From contig CP089930.1 of assembly GCA_021307345.1 (NCBI GenBank), forward strand, positions 186,001-250,000: a stretch of DNA of 64,000 nt, given 5' to 3'. The notes below the pieces were generated by a model, which was given only the letters and a program-made list of their open reading frames with translations, was not told where the DNA came from and searched no databases. A program made the position numbers and the translations under genes. This document shows, one piece after another, positions 8,844 to 17,095 of the stretch (positions are counted from its first letter, which is position 1; the number at the start of each line of letters is the position of its first letter). Origin of the DNA: Escherichia coli. GTDB taxonomy: Bacteria > Pseudomonadota > Gammaproteobacteria > Enterobacterales > Enterobacteriaceae.

Positions 8844-9896
8844 ATGAAAAAGACAGCTATCGCGATTGCAGTGGCACTGGCTGGTTTCGCTACCGTAGCG
8901 CAGGCCGCTCCGAAAGATAACACCTGGTACACTGGTGCTAAACTGGGCTGGTCCCAGTACCATGACACTGGTTTCATTCCTAACAATGGTCCGACCCACG
9001 AAAACCAACTGGGTGCAGGTGCTTTTGGTGGTTACCAGGTTAACCCGTATGTTGGCTTTGAAATGGGTTACGACTGGTTAGGTCGTATGCCGTACAAAGG
9101 CGACAACATCAATGGCGCATACAAAGCTCAGGGCGTTCAGCTGACCGCTAAACTGGGTTACCCAATCACTGACGATCTGGACATCTACACTCGTCTGGGT
9201 GGTATGGTATGGCGTGCAGACACCAAGGCTAATGTACCTGGTGGCGCATCCTATAAAGACCACGACACCGGCGTTTCTCCGGTATTCGCAGGTGGTGTTG
9301 AGTACGCGATCACTCCTGAAATCGCTACCCGTCTGGAATACCAGTGGACCAACAACATCGGTGACGCACACACCATCGGTACTCGTCCGGACAACGGTCT
9401 GCTGAGCCTGGGTGTTTCCTACCGTTTCGGTCAGGGCGAAGCAGCTCCGGTAGTTGCTCCGGCTCCGGCTCCAGCTCCGGAAGTACAGACCAAGCACTTC
9501 ACTCTGAAGTCTGACGTTCTGTTCAACTTCAACAAAGCAACCCTGAAACCGGAAGGTCAGGCTGCTCTGGATCAGCTGTACAGCCAGCTGAGCAACCTGG
9601 ATCCGAAAGACGGTTCCGTAGTTGTTCTGGGTTACACTGACCGCATCGGTTCTGATGCTTACAACCAGGGTCTGTCCGAGCGTCGTGCTCAGTCCGTCGT
9701 TGATTACCTGATCTCTAAAGGTATCCCATCTGACAAGATCTCCGCACGTGGTATGGGCGAATCCAACCCGGTTACCGGCAACACCTGTGACAACGTGAAA
9801 CAACGCGCTGCACTGATTGACTGCCTGGCTCCGGATCGTCGCGTAGAGATCGAAGTTAAAGGCATCAAAGACGTTGTAACTCAGCCGCAGGCTTAA
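8844..9896 (+). CDS. ompA: Outer membrane protein A (porin/peptidoglycan anchor)
   Basis: OmpA has 350 residues. A signal peptide ([21 protein letters not shown]) precedes the eight-strand beta-barrel (about 22-195), the proline-rich linker [14 protein letters not shown] and the C-terminal OmpA-like peptidoglycan-binding domain ([18 protein letters not shown] ... [16 protein letters not shown]). The disulfide cysteines in NTCDN and LIDCL are present. Compared with K-12 (346 residues, from memory), loop 2 reads GDNINGAY and loop 3 carries a four-residue longer [10 protein letters not shown]. Loops 2 and 3 are phage and colicin contact sites. The upstream in-frame opening to 8757 is leader, not coding. 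Confidence 0.97.
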   Translation: MKKTAIAIAVALAGFATVAQAAPKDNTWYTGAKLGWSQYHDTGFIPNNGPTHENQLGAGAFGGYQVNPYVGFEMGYDWLGRMPYKGDNINGAYKAQGVQLTAKLGYPITDDLDIYTRLGGMVWRADTKANVPGGASYKDHDTGVSPVFAGGVEYAITPEIATRLEYQWTNNIGDAHTIGTRPDNGLLSLGVSYRFGQGEAAPVVAPAPAPAPEVQTKHFTLKSDVLFNFNKATLKPEGQAALDQLYSQLSNLDPKDGSVVVLGYTDRIGSDAYNQGLSERRAQSVVDYLISKGIPSDKISARGMGESNPVTGNTCDNVKQRAALIDCLAPDRRVEIEVKGIKDVVTQPQA

Positions 9897-9913
9897 GTTC
9901 TCGTCTGGTAAAA

Positions 9914-9940
9914 AAACCCCGCTTCATGCGGGGTTTTTTT
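9914..9940 (+). terminator. ompA terminator
   Basis: The stem AAACCCCGC / GCGGGGTTT with a five-base loop is followed by a T run, 17 bases after the ompA stop. The A-run before the stem means it may also work for matP coming the other way. Confidence 0.9.
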
Positions 9941-9971
9941 CGTCTTCAGTAAAATAAATAACCCTGGCAAG

Positions 9972-10424
9972 TTATTCCTTTCCGAGTAAAGCCTGCAAAT
10001 CCTGCTTCAAAGAAGACATTTTATTTGCATATTTCTCTTTGTTTTCCGCATCTTCTATCAGCTGGACAATCGTTTCGGAAAGTGTTTTACCGCGCCGCTG
10101 TGCAAGACCAGCCAGCCGTTGCCAGACAATAAATTCCAGATCGATTGATTTCTTACGCGTGTACTGATGTTCCGCATTAAAATGGCGTTTCCGTCTGGCT
10201 CGAATAGTCTGCTTCATGCGATTGACCAGCTCTGGATTCATATGCTTGTCAATCCAGCCATTTACCAGCACGGGTTCATTTTCCAGCGATAGCAACACGT
10301 CAACGGCTTCCTGGGCGGCACTGGCTTCTACGTAACGGGTAATTAGCTCCCCTTCACGGTGTTTCTTCACCAGATACTTCCATTTCCAACCGCTTTCCAG
10401 ATTTTCAAGTTGTTGATATTTCAT
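9972..10424 (-). CDS. matP: Macrodomain Ter protein MatP
   Basis: MatP has 150 residues, full length. It binds 13-bp matS sites in the replication terminus, organises the Ter macrodomain, excludes MukBEF and links the terminus to the divisome through ZapB. The C-terminal half holds the ribbon-helix-helix ([33 protein letters not shown], about 91-123) and a C-terminal coiled coil used for tetramer formation. It is divergent from lonH and tail-to-tail with ompA. Its functional partners MukBEF are encoded 31 kb away in the same window. Confidence 0.96.
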   Translation of the reverse strand: MKYQQLENLESGWKWKYLVKKHREGELITRYVEASAAQEAVDVLLSLENEPVLVNGWIDKHMNPELVNRMKQTIRARRKRHFNAEHQYTRKKSIDLEFIVWQRLAGLAQRRGKTLSETIVQLIEDAENKEKYANKMSSLKQDLQALLGKE

Positions 10425-10609
10425 AGCGATCTCAATGTTACCGTGTAACTCTTTACAGAATATCAGTTTTTTAACTGTGTGATGAAAAGAATCTCCATCC
10501 TGTGAGCTTTAACGCCCATGCAAGGAGTATTGTCGGTGCTTTCTACGTGTGCTGCAGTGCCGGTTACGGTATAATCGCGGCTTTGACAACAGACTAAAAA
10601 ACATCAACT

Positions 10610-12370
10610 TTGACCATTACGAAACTTGCATGGCGTGACCTGGTTCCTGATACCGATAGCTATCAGGAAATATTTGCTCAGCCACATTTGATTGACGAAA
10701 ACGATCCTTTATTCAGTGATACTCAACCGCGACTGCAATTTGCGCTGGAGCAGCTGCTGCATACGCGAGCATCCTCCTCTTTTATGCTGGCAAAGGCCCC
10801 GGAAGAGTCTGAGTATCTGAATCTTATTGCCGATGCCGCACGTGCGCTACAAAGCGATGCAGGCCAACTGGTGGGTGGTCACTATGAGGTTTCCGGCCAC
10901 ACCATTCGCTTAAGTAACGCAGTGAGCGTAGATGATAATTTTGCGACTTTAACGCAGGTTGTCGCTGCCGACTGGGTAGAAGCGGAACAACTCTTTGGCT
11001 GCCTGCGCCAGTTTAATGGCGACATTACCTTCCAGCCAGGCCTGGTGCATCAGGCAAATGGCGGTATTCTCATCATCTCTTTGCGTACTCTGCTGGCGCA
11101 ACCTCTGCTGTGGATGCGGCTGAAAAACATCGTTAACCGCGAGCGTTTTGACTGGGTAGCGTTTGATGAGTCGCGCCCTCTCCCCGTCTCTGTGCCTTCG
11201 ATGCCACTGAAGCTGAAAGTCATTCTGGTAGGCGAACGCGAATCATTGGCTGATTTCCAGGAGATGGAGCCAGAGCTTTCTGAGCAGGCTATTTATAGCG
11301 AATTTGAAGATACTCTGCAGATTGTCGATGCGGAGTCAGTAAACCAGTGGTGTCGCTGGGTGACATTTACCGCCAGACATAACCACTTACCTGCTCCGGG
11401 AGCGGATGCCTGGCCGGTACTTATCCGCGAAGCAGCACGCTACACCGGTGAACAAGAAACACTGCCGCTTAGCCCGCAGTGGATCCTCCGCCAGTGTAAA
11501 GAGGTCGCATCCTTGTGCGAAGGCAATAGCTTTACCGGCGAGCAGCTAAACTTAATGCTACAACAACGGGAATGGCGCGAAGGCTTCCTTGCCGAACGAA
11601 TGCAGGATGAGATCCTTCAGGAGCAGATCCTGATTGAAACCGAAGGCGAACGCATCGGGCAAATCAATGCCCTTTCGGTCATTGAATTTCCGGGTCATCC
11701 ACGCGCTTTTGGCGAACCTTCTCGCATTAGCTGCGTTGTGCATATTGGTGATGGCGAATTTACCGATATCGAACGCAAGGCCGAGCTTGGCGGCAACATA
11801 CACGCTAAAGGGATGATGATCATGCAGGCGTTCCTGATGTCGGAGCTTCAGCTTGAGCAACAGATCCCTTTCTCAGCATCGCTGACGTTTGAGCAGTCAT
11901 ATAGCGAAGTGGACGGCGATAGCGCCTCGATGGCGGAACTCTGCGCCCTGATAAGTGCCCTTGCCGATGTGCCGGTGAATCAGAGTATCGCTATCACAGG
12001 TTCAGTCGATCAGTTCGGTCGCGCCCAGCCGGTCGGTGGTTTGAATGAGAAAATCGAAGGCTTCTTTGCTATTTGTCAGCAACGTGAGTTAACGGGGAAA
12101 CAAGGTGTCATTATCCCCACCGCTAACGTTCGCCATTTAAGTCTTCACAGTGAACTGGTGAAAGCGGTAGAGGAAGGCAAATTCACCATCTGGGCAGTAG
12201 ACGATGTGACTGACGCACTGCCTTTATTATTAAATCTTGTGTGGGATGGTGAAGGCCAGACAACGCTGATGCAAACTATCCAGGAACGTATTGCGCAAGC
12301 ATCGCAACAGGAAGGACGTCACCGTTTTCCATGGCCATTACGTTGGCTGAACTGGTTTATTCCGAACTGA
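10610..12370 (+). CDS. lonH: Lon-like protease homologue LonH (YcbZ)
   Basis: LonH has 586 residues. The start is TTG at 10610 ([19 protein letters not shown]), matching the known K-12 protein; no ATG or GTG lies closer. The N-terminal two thirds correspond to an AAA-like region without a recognisable Walker A. The C-terminal third is a Lon S16 protease domain, with the serine in [20 protein letters not shown] (about 435) and the lysine in [12 protein letters not shown] (about 478), so the Ser-Lys dyad is intact. Its stop codon lies within the FadR operator of fabA. The cellular substrate is not known to me. Confidence 0.93.
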
Positions 12371-12381
12371 TCGGACTTGTT
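12365..12381 (+). promoter_or_regulatory. FadR operator upstream of fabA
   Basis: AACTGATCGGACTTGTT fits the FadR consensus (AACTGGTCNGACCAGTT) in the conserved positions and lies at the place known in E. coli, about 58 bp before the fabA ATG. It overlaps the lonH stop codon. FadR activates fabA here when free of acyl-CoA. Confidence 0.8.
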
Positions 12382-12382
12382 C

Positions 12383-12400
12383 AGCGTACACGTGTTAGCT
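12383..12400 (+). promoter_or_regulatory. FabR operator at the fabA promoter
   Basis: AGCGTACACGTGTTAGCT is a near-palindrome that matches the FabR site known at fabA and fabB (AGCGTAC-N2-GTGTTCGCT type). FabR represses unsaturated fatty acid synthesis in response to the unsaturated acyl-thioester ratio. It sits immediately after the FadR site. Confidence 0.75.
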
Positions 12401-12438
12401 ATCCTGCGTGCTTCACTAAAATAAGGCTTACAGAGAAC

Positions 12439-12957
12439 ATGGTAGATAAACGCGAATCCTATACAAAAGAAGACCTTCTTGCCTCTGGTCGCGGAGAACT
12501 GTTTGGCGCTAAAGGCCCGCAATTGCCAGCACCAAACATGCTGATGATGGATCGAGTGGTCAAAATGACCGAGACCGGTGGTAACTTCGACAAAGGCTAT
12601 GTCGAAGCAGAACTGGATATCAATCCAGACCTATGGTTCTTCGGCTGCCACTTCATCGGCGATCCGGTAATGCCGGGATGTCTGGGTCTGGATGCGATGT
12701 GGCAGCTGGTAGGGTTCTACCTTGGCTGGCTGGGCGGCGAAGGTAAAGGCCGCGCACTGGGTGTAGGCGAAGTGAAGTTCACTGGTCAGGTTCTACCTAC
12801 CGCGAAAAAAGTGACCTACCGTATTCACTTTAAACGCATTGTTAACCGTCGCTTGATCATGGGTCTGGCAGACGGCGAAGTACTGGTAGATGGTCGTCTG
12901 ATCTACACCGCCAGCGACCTGAAAGTCGGTCTGTTCCAGGATACTTCTGCATTCTGA
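12439..12957 (+). CDS. fabA: 3-hydroxydecanoyl-[ACP] dehydratase/isomerase FabA
   Basis: FabA has 172 residues from the ATG at 12439 ([14 protein letters not shown]); the frame runs further upstream but that part overlaps the regulatory region and lonH. FabA dehydrates 3-hydroxydecanoyl-ACP and isomerises the product to the cis-3 form, the entry point to unsaturated fatty acids. The hot-dog fold active site is visible as [20 protein letters not shown] (His about 71) and the aspartate in the following helix [11 protein letters not shown]. It is regulated by the FadR and FabR boxes just upstream and followed by a strong terminator. Confidence 0.98.
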
Positions 12958-12984
12958 TTTAAATCAGGCTACATATTAAAGGCG

Positions 12985-13013
12985 AAACCTCCGCATTGCG
13001 GAGGTTTCTTTTT
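12985..13013 (+). terminator. fabA terminator
   Basis: The stem AAACCTCCGC, loop ATT, GCGGAGGTTT is followed by CTTTTT. It lies between the convergent fabA and rmf and may serve both. Confidence 0.85.
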
Positions 13014-13025
13014 AAAGAGACAGAA

Positions 13026-13193
13026 TCAGGCCATTACTACCCTGTCCGCCATGGCTTCTCGCCAGCCTCCCAGCCATTGTGACCTTTGATTCAGCGTCTG
13101 ATAGGGACACATTTCTTTTGAGCGTCCGGCGATGCCGGCCTGATAACCACGTTGATGTGCCCGTTCCAGGCGATCTCGTTTTTGTCTCTTCAT
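13026..13193 (-). CDS. rmf: Ribosome modulation factor Rmf
   Basis: This short 55-codon gene reads MKRQKRDRLERAHQRGYQAG, continues through RSKEMCPYQTLNQRSQWLGG and ends REAMADRVVMA, which is Rmf. Rmf is a basic protein made in stationary phase that binds the 30S platform next to the anti-Shine-Dalgarno and dimerises 70S ribosomes into inactive 100S particles. A 65-residue ORF in another frame over the same region is a shadow. It is preceded at 13232-13262 by an inverted repeat that could be a regulator site or a leader hairpin. Confidence 0.95.
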   Translation of the reverse strand: MKRQKRDRLERAHQRGYQAGIAGRSKEMCPYQTLNQRSQWLGGWREAMADRVVMA

Positions 13194-13231
13194 GCCTCGT
13201 TTCCCTCATACTGGTTTCTGGTGGAAAAGAA

Positions 13232-13262
13232 AACAGTGATTACTAAATGTGCAATCACAGTT
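13232..13262. promoter_or_regulatory. Inverted repeat upstream of rmf
   Basis: AACAGTGATT, 11 bases, AATCACAGTT is an inverted repeat with one mismatch, 39-69 bases upstream of the rmf start. Each arm resembles a CRP half-site (TGTGA), but the spacing is too long for one canonical CRP site. rmf is known to respond to cAMP-CRP and ppGpp. Whether this is an operator or a leader hairpin cannot be told from sequence alone. Confidence 0.35.
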
Positions 13263-13392
13263 AAGCAATACCGCGAATCATAACTGCCGTCAATGCGCAA
13301 AATTCACGCCACTGTCATATTTGTGAGCCACACGGGCATGTTGGTTGTACAAAAAATGTGAAGCGGAACAAGTTTTTCTCGGTGAATTAAAC

Positions 13393-13428
13393 AAAAAAAC
13401 CGCCTCAGGCTACATGCCGGAGACGGTT
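13393..13428 (-). terminator. pqiABC terminator
   Basis: Read on the minus strand, AACCGTCTCCGGCATG pairs imperfectly with the following GCCTGAGGCGGTT and leads into seven T residues. It lies 21 bases after the pqiC stop. Confidence 0.75.
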
Positions 13429-13448
13429 ATATTTACAAATATTTATAA

Positions 13449-14012
13449 TTAAGGTAGACGCTTTATCTCTTGCGCAATAGCAGCGGCTTCCTGACTCCAG
13501 ACACTGGCCAGCACTTTGACCATTTCATCGTAGCCATCCTGATTTTGCACCCCTTCCAGACGGAACGGTCGTTTGATCAATTGTCCCTGGTGATTCAACA
13601 ACCACTCGCCGCTGACAATGACCTTGCCATCATAGCGACCGTTAAACTCCGTTACGGTTACGTTGAGCGTGTCCTGTGCGCTTCCCAGAGGCTGGGAGGC
13701 AACCACCCAACCGGGGAGTTGCGTACTCAGATTCGCCACCAGGGTGTTGCGCAACTGTTGATCCAGCGGGCTGGCCCACAGGTTGTTGTTGGCAATCACA
13801 TACTTCACATCACTGGTCTGATAAACCACCCCATTCCCCGCCAGATAGTCTGGAACAACGACTTGCTCTACCCATAACAGGCGATTGCCCTGGCTGGCGG
13901 TACTTTGCGTACCGCTCTGCACAACAGGTAACTGGTAATAGTTTTTATTGATCTCGCCGGAGCTGCATCCGGCCAGCCACAGTGCCGCAATCGTCACTAG
14001 CCACTTTTTCAT
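13449..14012 (-). CDS. pqiC: Outer membrane lipoprotein PqiC (YmbA)
   Basis: PqiC has 187 residues with a lipoprotein signal peptide: MKKWLVTIAALWLAGCSSG, with the lipobox LAGC giving Cys16 as the lipidated residue. The ABC-type transport auxiliary lipoprotein domain (DUF330) follows. Its ATG overlaps the pqiB stop by 4 bp, so translation is coupled. PqiC docks the PqiB needle at the outer membrane in this MCE-type lipid transport system. Confidence 0.95.
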   Translation of the reverse strand: MKKWLVTIAALWLAGCSSGEINKNYYQLPVVQSGTQSTASQGNRLLWVEQVVVPDYLAGNGVVYQTSDVKYVIANNNLWASPLDQQLRNTLVANLSTQLPGWVVASQPLGSAQDTLNVTVTEFNGRYDGKVIVSGEWLLNHQGQLIKRPFRLEGVQNQDGYDEMVKVLASVWSQEAAAIAQEIKRLP

Positions 14013-15649
14013 TGTTTCGCCCTCTTCGGCTCTGGATCTTTTTTGTCCTTCGCTTCAAATACCAGCGCGTTACTCTTCTCGTTAAGCGTTTTCAGCACCG
14101 GTTGCAGTTCACGCAACACCTGATCAAGCCGCTGCATATCCGCTACCATCTTGTTGTAGGCTGCGGAGCCTGGCTGGAAGCCCTGCATACTGCGATTCAG
14201 CTCACGCAACGTTGACTGCATATCCGTTGGCAACTGCTGCATCGACTGGCTGGCGAGGATCTTGTTCATACTATCCAGCGTCGTTTGCAGGTTTTTCATC
14301 GTGCGCTGGCTTTCAGACAGCGTACTGGTCGCCTGCTCAATCATCGGATTCAACGGCAGCTTGTTGATCTTATCTAATGCTTCCATCAGACGTTGCTGGA
14401 TTTGCGCCAGACCGCCGCTAACGGTCGGGATAATCTGATAACCATTAAATTCACGAATACCGGTTATTGCAGGCGTATTTGGATAGAAATCGAGATCAAC
14501 ATAGAGCGCACCAGTGACCAGATTTCCGGTCTTCAGCGATCCGCGCAAGCCACGTTTCAACAACTCTCCAAGGTGCTTAACGACATCCGCATTTTCGCCA
14601 AGCTGCATTTTCAGCCGTTCCGGTTCGATGCGTATGAGTACCGGAATACGGTAATCATCATTAAATGTCTGACGCATATTCGGCGCAAAGAAAGGAACTT
14701 TACTTACTGTACCCAGGCGAATACCCCGGAATTCTACCGGAGCGCCAGGCTGCAGGCCACGTACCGAATCTTTAAAGAACATCAGATAGTCAATGTGATC
14801 GGTGTATAGCGAATCCTGAATGCTCTTCTGGTCGTCATACAAAACGAATGCGGTTTTCGGCGCAACAGGCTGCCCTAAATCCAGACCTTCAGGCACGTCA
14901 AAGCTGACGCCGCCGCTGAGTAGCGTTGTCAACGATCCCATCTCTACGCGCATTCCCGCTGACGTCAGATCAACCGCAATGCCACTATCTTTCCAGAAGC
15001 GAACATTGCCGGTCACCAACCGGTCATAAGGTGCATTGATAAACAGTTGATAGCTGATATTGCGTTTTTGCGTATCGAAGGTGCTGGTTTCAACCGAACC
15101 TACCCGATAGCCACGGAACAGCACCGGATCTCCCGGCGAGAGTTGTCCGGCTTTTTTGCTATCAAGAATCACACGAATACCTTTCGCATCAGGCGGTGCC
15201 AGCGGTGGCGAATCGAGCAAATCATAACTTGCCTGTTTGCTGCCTTTCGCCCCCGGTTGCAGTTCGATATACACACCGGAAAGCAGTGTGCCCAGGCCGC
15301 TAATACCTTCTCGACCTATCTGCGGTTTTACCACCCAGAAGACGGTATCTTTATGCAGCAGCTTCTCCATACCGGCGTTCAGGCGCGCTTTGATTTCAAC
15401 GTGCGTCAAATCATCGGCTAGCGTTGCGCTCTCGACCACGCCGACGTCAACACTACGGCTTTTAATGGTAGTCTTGCCGCCCTCAATCCCTTCCGCATTC
15501 GCGGTGATCAGGGTAACTTCCGGTCCCTGATGGCTGTAATGATAAAAAAGAACCCACGCCCCTATAAGCGCCGTGACGATAGGAAATATCCACACGGGAG
15601 ACCAGTTCTTCACTTTCTGGATTTTGGCTTCCCCATTATTAGATTCCAT
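14009..15649 (-). CDS. pqiB: MCE-family intermembrane transport protein PqiB
   Basis: PqiB has 546 residues. The start MESNNGEAKIQKVKN at 15649 is chosen over a longer in-frame opening to 15709, which would run into pqiA. One N-terminal membrane helix (about 18-38, WIFPIVTALIGAWVLFYHYS) is followed by three MCE domains (about 40-150, 155-250, 280-390) and a long C-terminal coiled coil (about 410-540). In E. coli the protein forms a hexameric syringe spanning the periplasm to carry lipids. pqiA ends 4 bp upstream. Confidence 0.96.
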   Translation of the reverse strand: MESNNGEAKIQKVKNWSPVWIFPIVTALIGAWVLFYHYSHQGPEVTLITANAEGIEGGKTTIKSRSVDVGVVESATLADDLTHVEIKARLNAGMEKLLHKDTVFWVVKPQIGREGISGLGTLLSGVYIELQPGAKGSKQASYDLLDSPPLAPPDAKGIRVILDSKKAGQLSPGDPVLFRGYRVGSVETSTFDTQKRNISYQLFINAPYDRLVTGNVRFWKDSGIAVDLTSAGMRVEMGSLTTLLSGGVSFDVPEGLDLGQPVAPKTAFVLYDDQKSIQDSLYTDHIDYLMFFKDSVRGLQPGAPVEFRGIRLGTVSKVPFFAPNMRQTFNDDYRIPVLIRIEPERLKMQLGENADVVKHLGELLKRGLRGSLKTGNLVTGALYVDLDFYPNTPAITGIREFNGYQIIPTVSGGLAQIQQRLMEALDKINKLPLNPMIEQATSTLSESQRTMKNLQTTLDSMNKILASQSMQQLPTDMQSTLRELNRSMQGFQPGSAAYNKMVADMQRLDQVLRELQPVLKTLNEKSNALVFEAKDKKDPEPKRAKQ

Positions 15650-15653
15650 ACTG

Positions 15654-16907
15654 TCAGGACTCCTCATGCACTGATTCAGGTTGACGATCCCACGACAAGC
15701 GTGGATCAAACGTCATTGCAGAAAACATTGTCATTATGACGACTAAAGCAAACATTAACGCACCCATTGCAGGATAAATACTCATTAAACCTCCCATACG
15801 CACCAGCGCCGAGAGCACCGCAATCACGAAAACGTCAATCATCGACCAGCGGCCTACAAACTCAACAACTTCATAAATCAAATGCATTCTTTCGCTGTCA
15901 CGCTTGCCGTGCCCTTTGGCATCCCAGCACAACCATGCGATGGCGATCATCTTTAACGTTGGCACCATGATACTGGCTAAAAAGATAACTGCAGCAACAG
16001 GATAAGAGCCTTCACTCCACAACAGGATGACCCCGGCGAGAATCGTTGACGGCATCTTAGAGCCTAATAAATCAGTCACCATGATGGGTAAAAGATTAGC
16101 CGGGAGATACAGCATGATGGACGTAACAAGCAGCGCCAGCGTCCATTGCAGGCTATTTCTGCGCCGAACGTATCCTTTCGTACCGCAACGTGGACACACC
16201 GTTTCATCGGCGGGAAGGATCGCCGTACAGCAAGAGCAAGAGCGCAATCCTTGTCGGATACCCGTAATGCCCGGTTTTAACGGCTTAAGTAGCTCTGGCA
16301 TCGGCGCGATATCATCCCACAACCAGCGACGATCAACGCACTGGAAGGCGCGCAGTTGCAGCACACAAAATAAACACCAGGGGAGAAAACTGCTGCCCAC
16401 ACCAATACTGCCGTAGGCCATCAGTTTGACGAAACTGACCAGCACACCCGCGAGGAAAATCTCTGCCATTCCCCAGGTTTTGAGTTGAAAGAGCACCCGT
16501 GCCAGTTGCTCTTTCAGACGTACCGGTAATTCGGCGCGATTCACCAGAAGCAGTATGGTAACCAGGCAAAATGCAGGAACCAGTTGCACAAACAACAAGA
16601 AAAAAGTGCCGAGGCTGGCGTAGTCCTCAGAAAACAGCACGCCCGGAATTTCCAGTAATGTAATTTCACTGGTAACTCCTGCGACGTTCATATTCACAAA
16701 AGGGAATAAGTTGGACAGCAACAGCATGAACAGTGCGGCCAACGCATAGGCGGTAGGACGCTGCCGGGGCGCGTCCCACGCAACGGTTAACGTTGTGCCA
16801 CACCGAGGACATGCCGCTTTCTGACCATGCTCAAGGTGGGGTAATGCCACCAGCATGTCACACTGCGAGCACAAGATATGCTTCGCGGCATGATGATGTT
16901 CGCACAT
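15654..16907 (-). CDS. pqiA: Paraquat-inducible inner membrane protein PqiA
   Basis: PqiA has 417 residues and two PqiA domains, each starting with a pair of CxxC zinc-binding-like motifs (CSQC ... CPRCG near 14-38; CSCC ... CPRCG near 224-242) and followed by about four membrane helices. It is the inner membrane partner that feeds substrate to PqiB. It is the first gene of pqiABC, which in E. coli is induced by paraquat through SoxRS and in stationary phase. A degenerate and a typical REP element lie upstream at 16962-17050. Confidence 0.95.
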   Translation of the reverse strand: MCEHHHAAKHILCSQCDMLVALPHLEHGQKAACPRCGTTLTVAWDAPRQRPTAYALAALFMLLLSNLFPFVNMNVAGVTSEITLLEIPGVLFSEDYASLGTFFLLFVQLVPAFCLVTILLLVNRAELPVRLKEQLARVLFQLKTWGMAEIFLAGVLVSFVKLMAYGSIGVGSSFLPWCLFCVLQLRAFQCVDRRWLWDDIAPMPELLKPLKPGITGIRQGLRSCSCCTAILPADETVCPRCGTKGYVRRRNSLQWTLALLVTSIMLYLPANLLPIMVTDLLGSKMPSTILAGVILLWSEGSYPVAAVIFLASIMVPTLKMIAIAWLCWDAKGHGKRDSERMHLIYEVVEFVGRWSMIDVFVIAVLSALVRMGGLMSIYPAMGALMFALVVIMTMFSAMTFDPRLSWDRQPESVHEES

Positions 16908-16961
16908 TGGTACTCCTTAATGATGCGCTATTCTACAGATTGCTGACAAAGTGTCCTTTTT

Positions 16962-17050
16962 TCATGCCGGATGCAGCATTGGTGCCTTTACCGGTCTGAG
17001 AGAATACAAATGATTTCCCCCATGCCTGATAAGCGTAGCGCATCAGGCAA
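16962..17050. repeat. REP/BIME element between uup and pqiA
   Basis: ATGCCTGATAAGCGTAGCGCATCAGGCAA at 17022-17050 is a typical REP with the GCCTGAT / ATCAGGC arms. A degenerate partner beginning ATGCCGGATGCAGCATTGG is at 16963. It lies between the uup stop and the pqiA start. Confidence 0.75.
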
Positions 17051-17095
17051 CTTTACCTTTGTCATCAGCCTCTATATCAATCAACTGTTTTGCGA

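Noticed and set aside
9078-9803. A 241-codon minus-strand frame inside ompA
   Set aside because: Antisense shadow created by ompA codon bias; the product is Val/Thr/Gln-rich with no motif.
13012-13209. 65-codon minus-strand ORF MRETRHEETKTRS
   Set aside because: It overlaps rmf in another frame. The rmf frame gives the exact 55-residue ribosome modulation factor.
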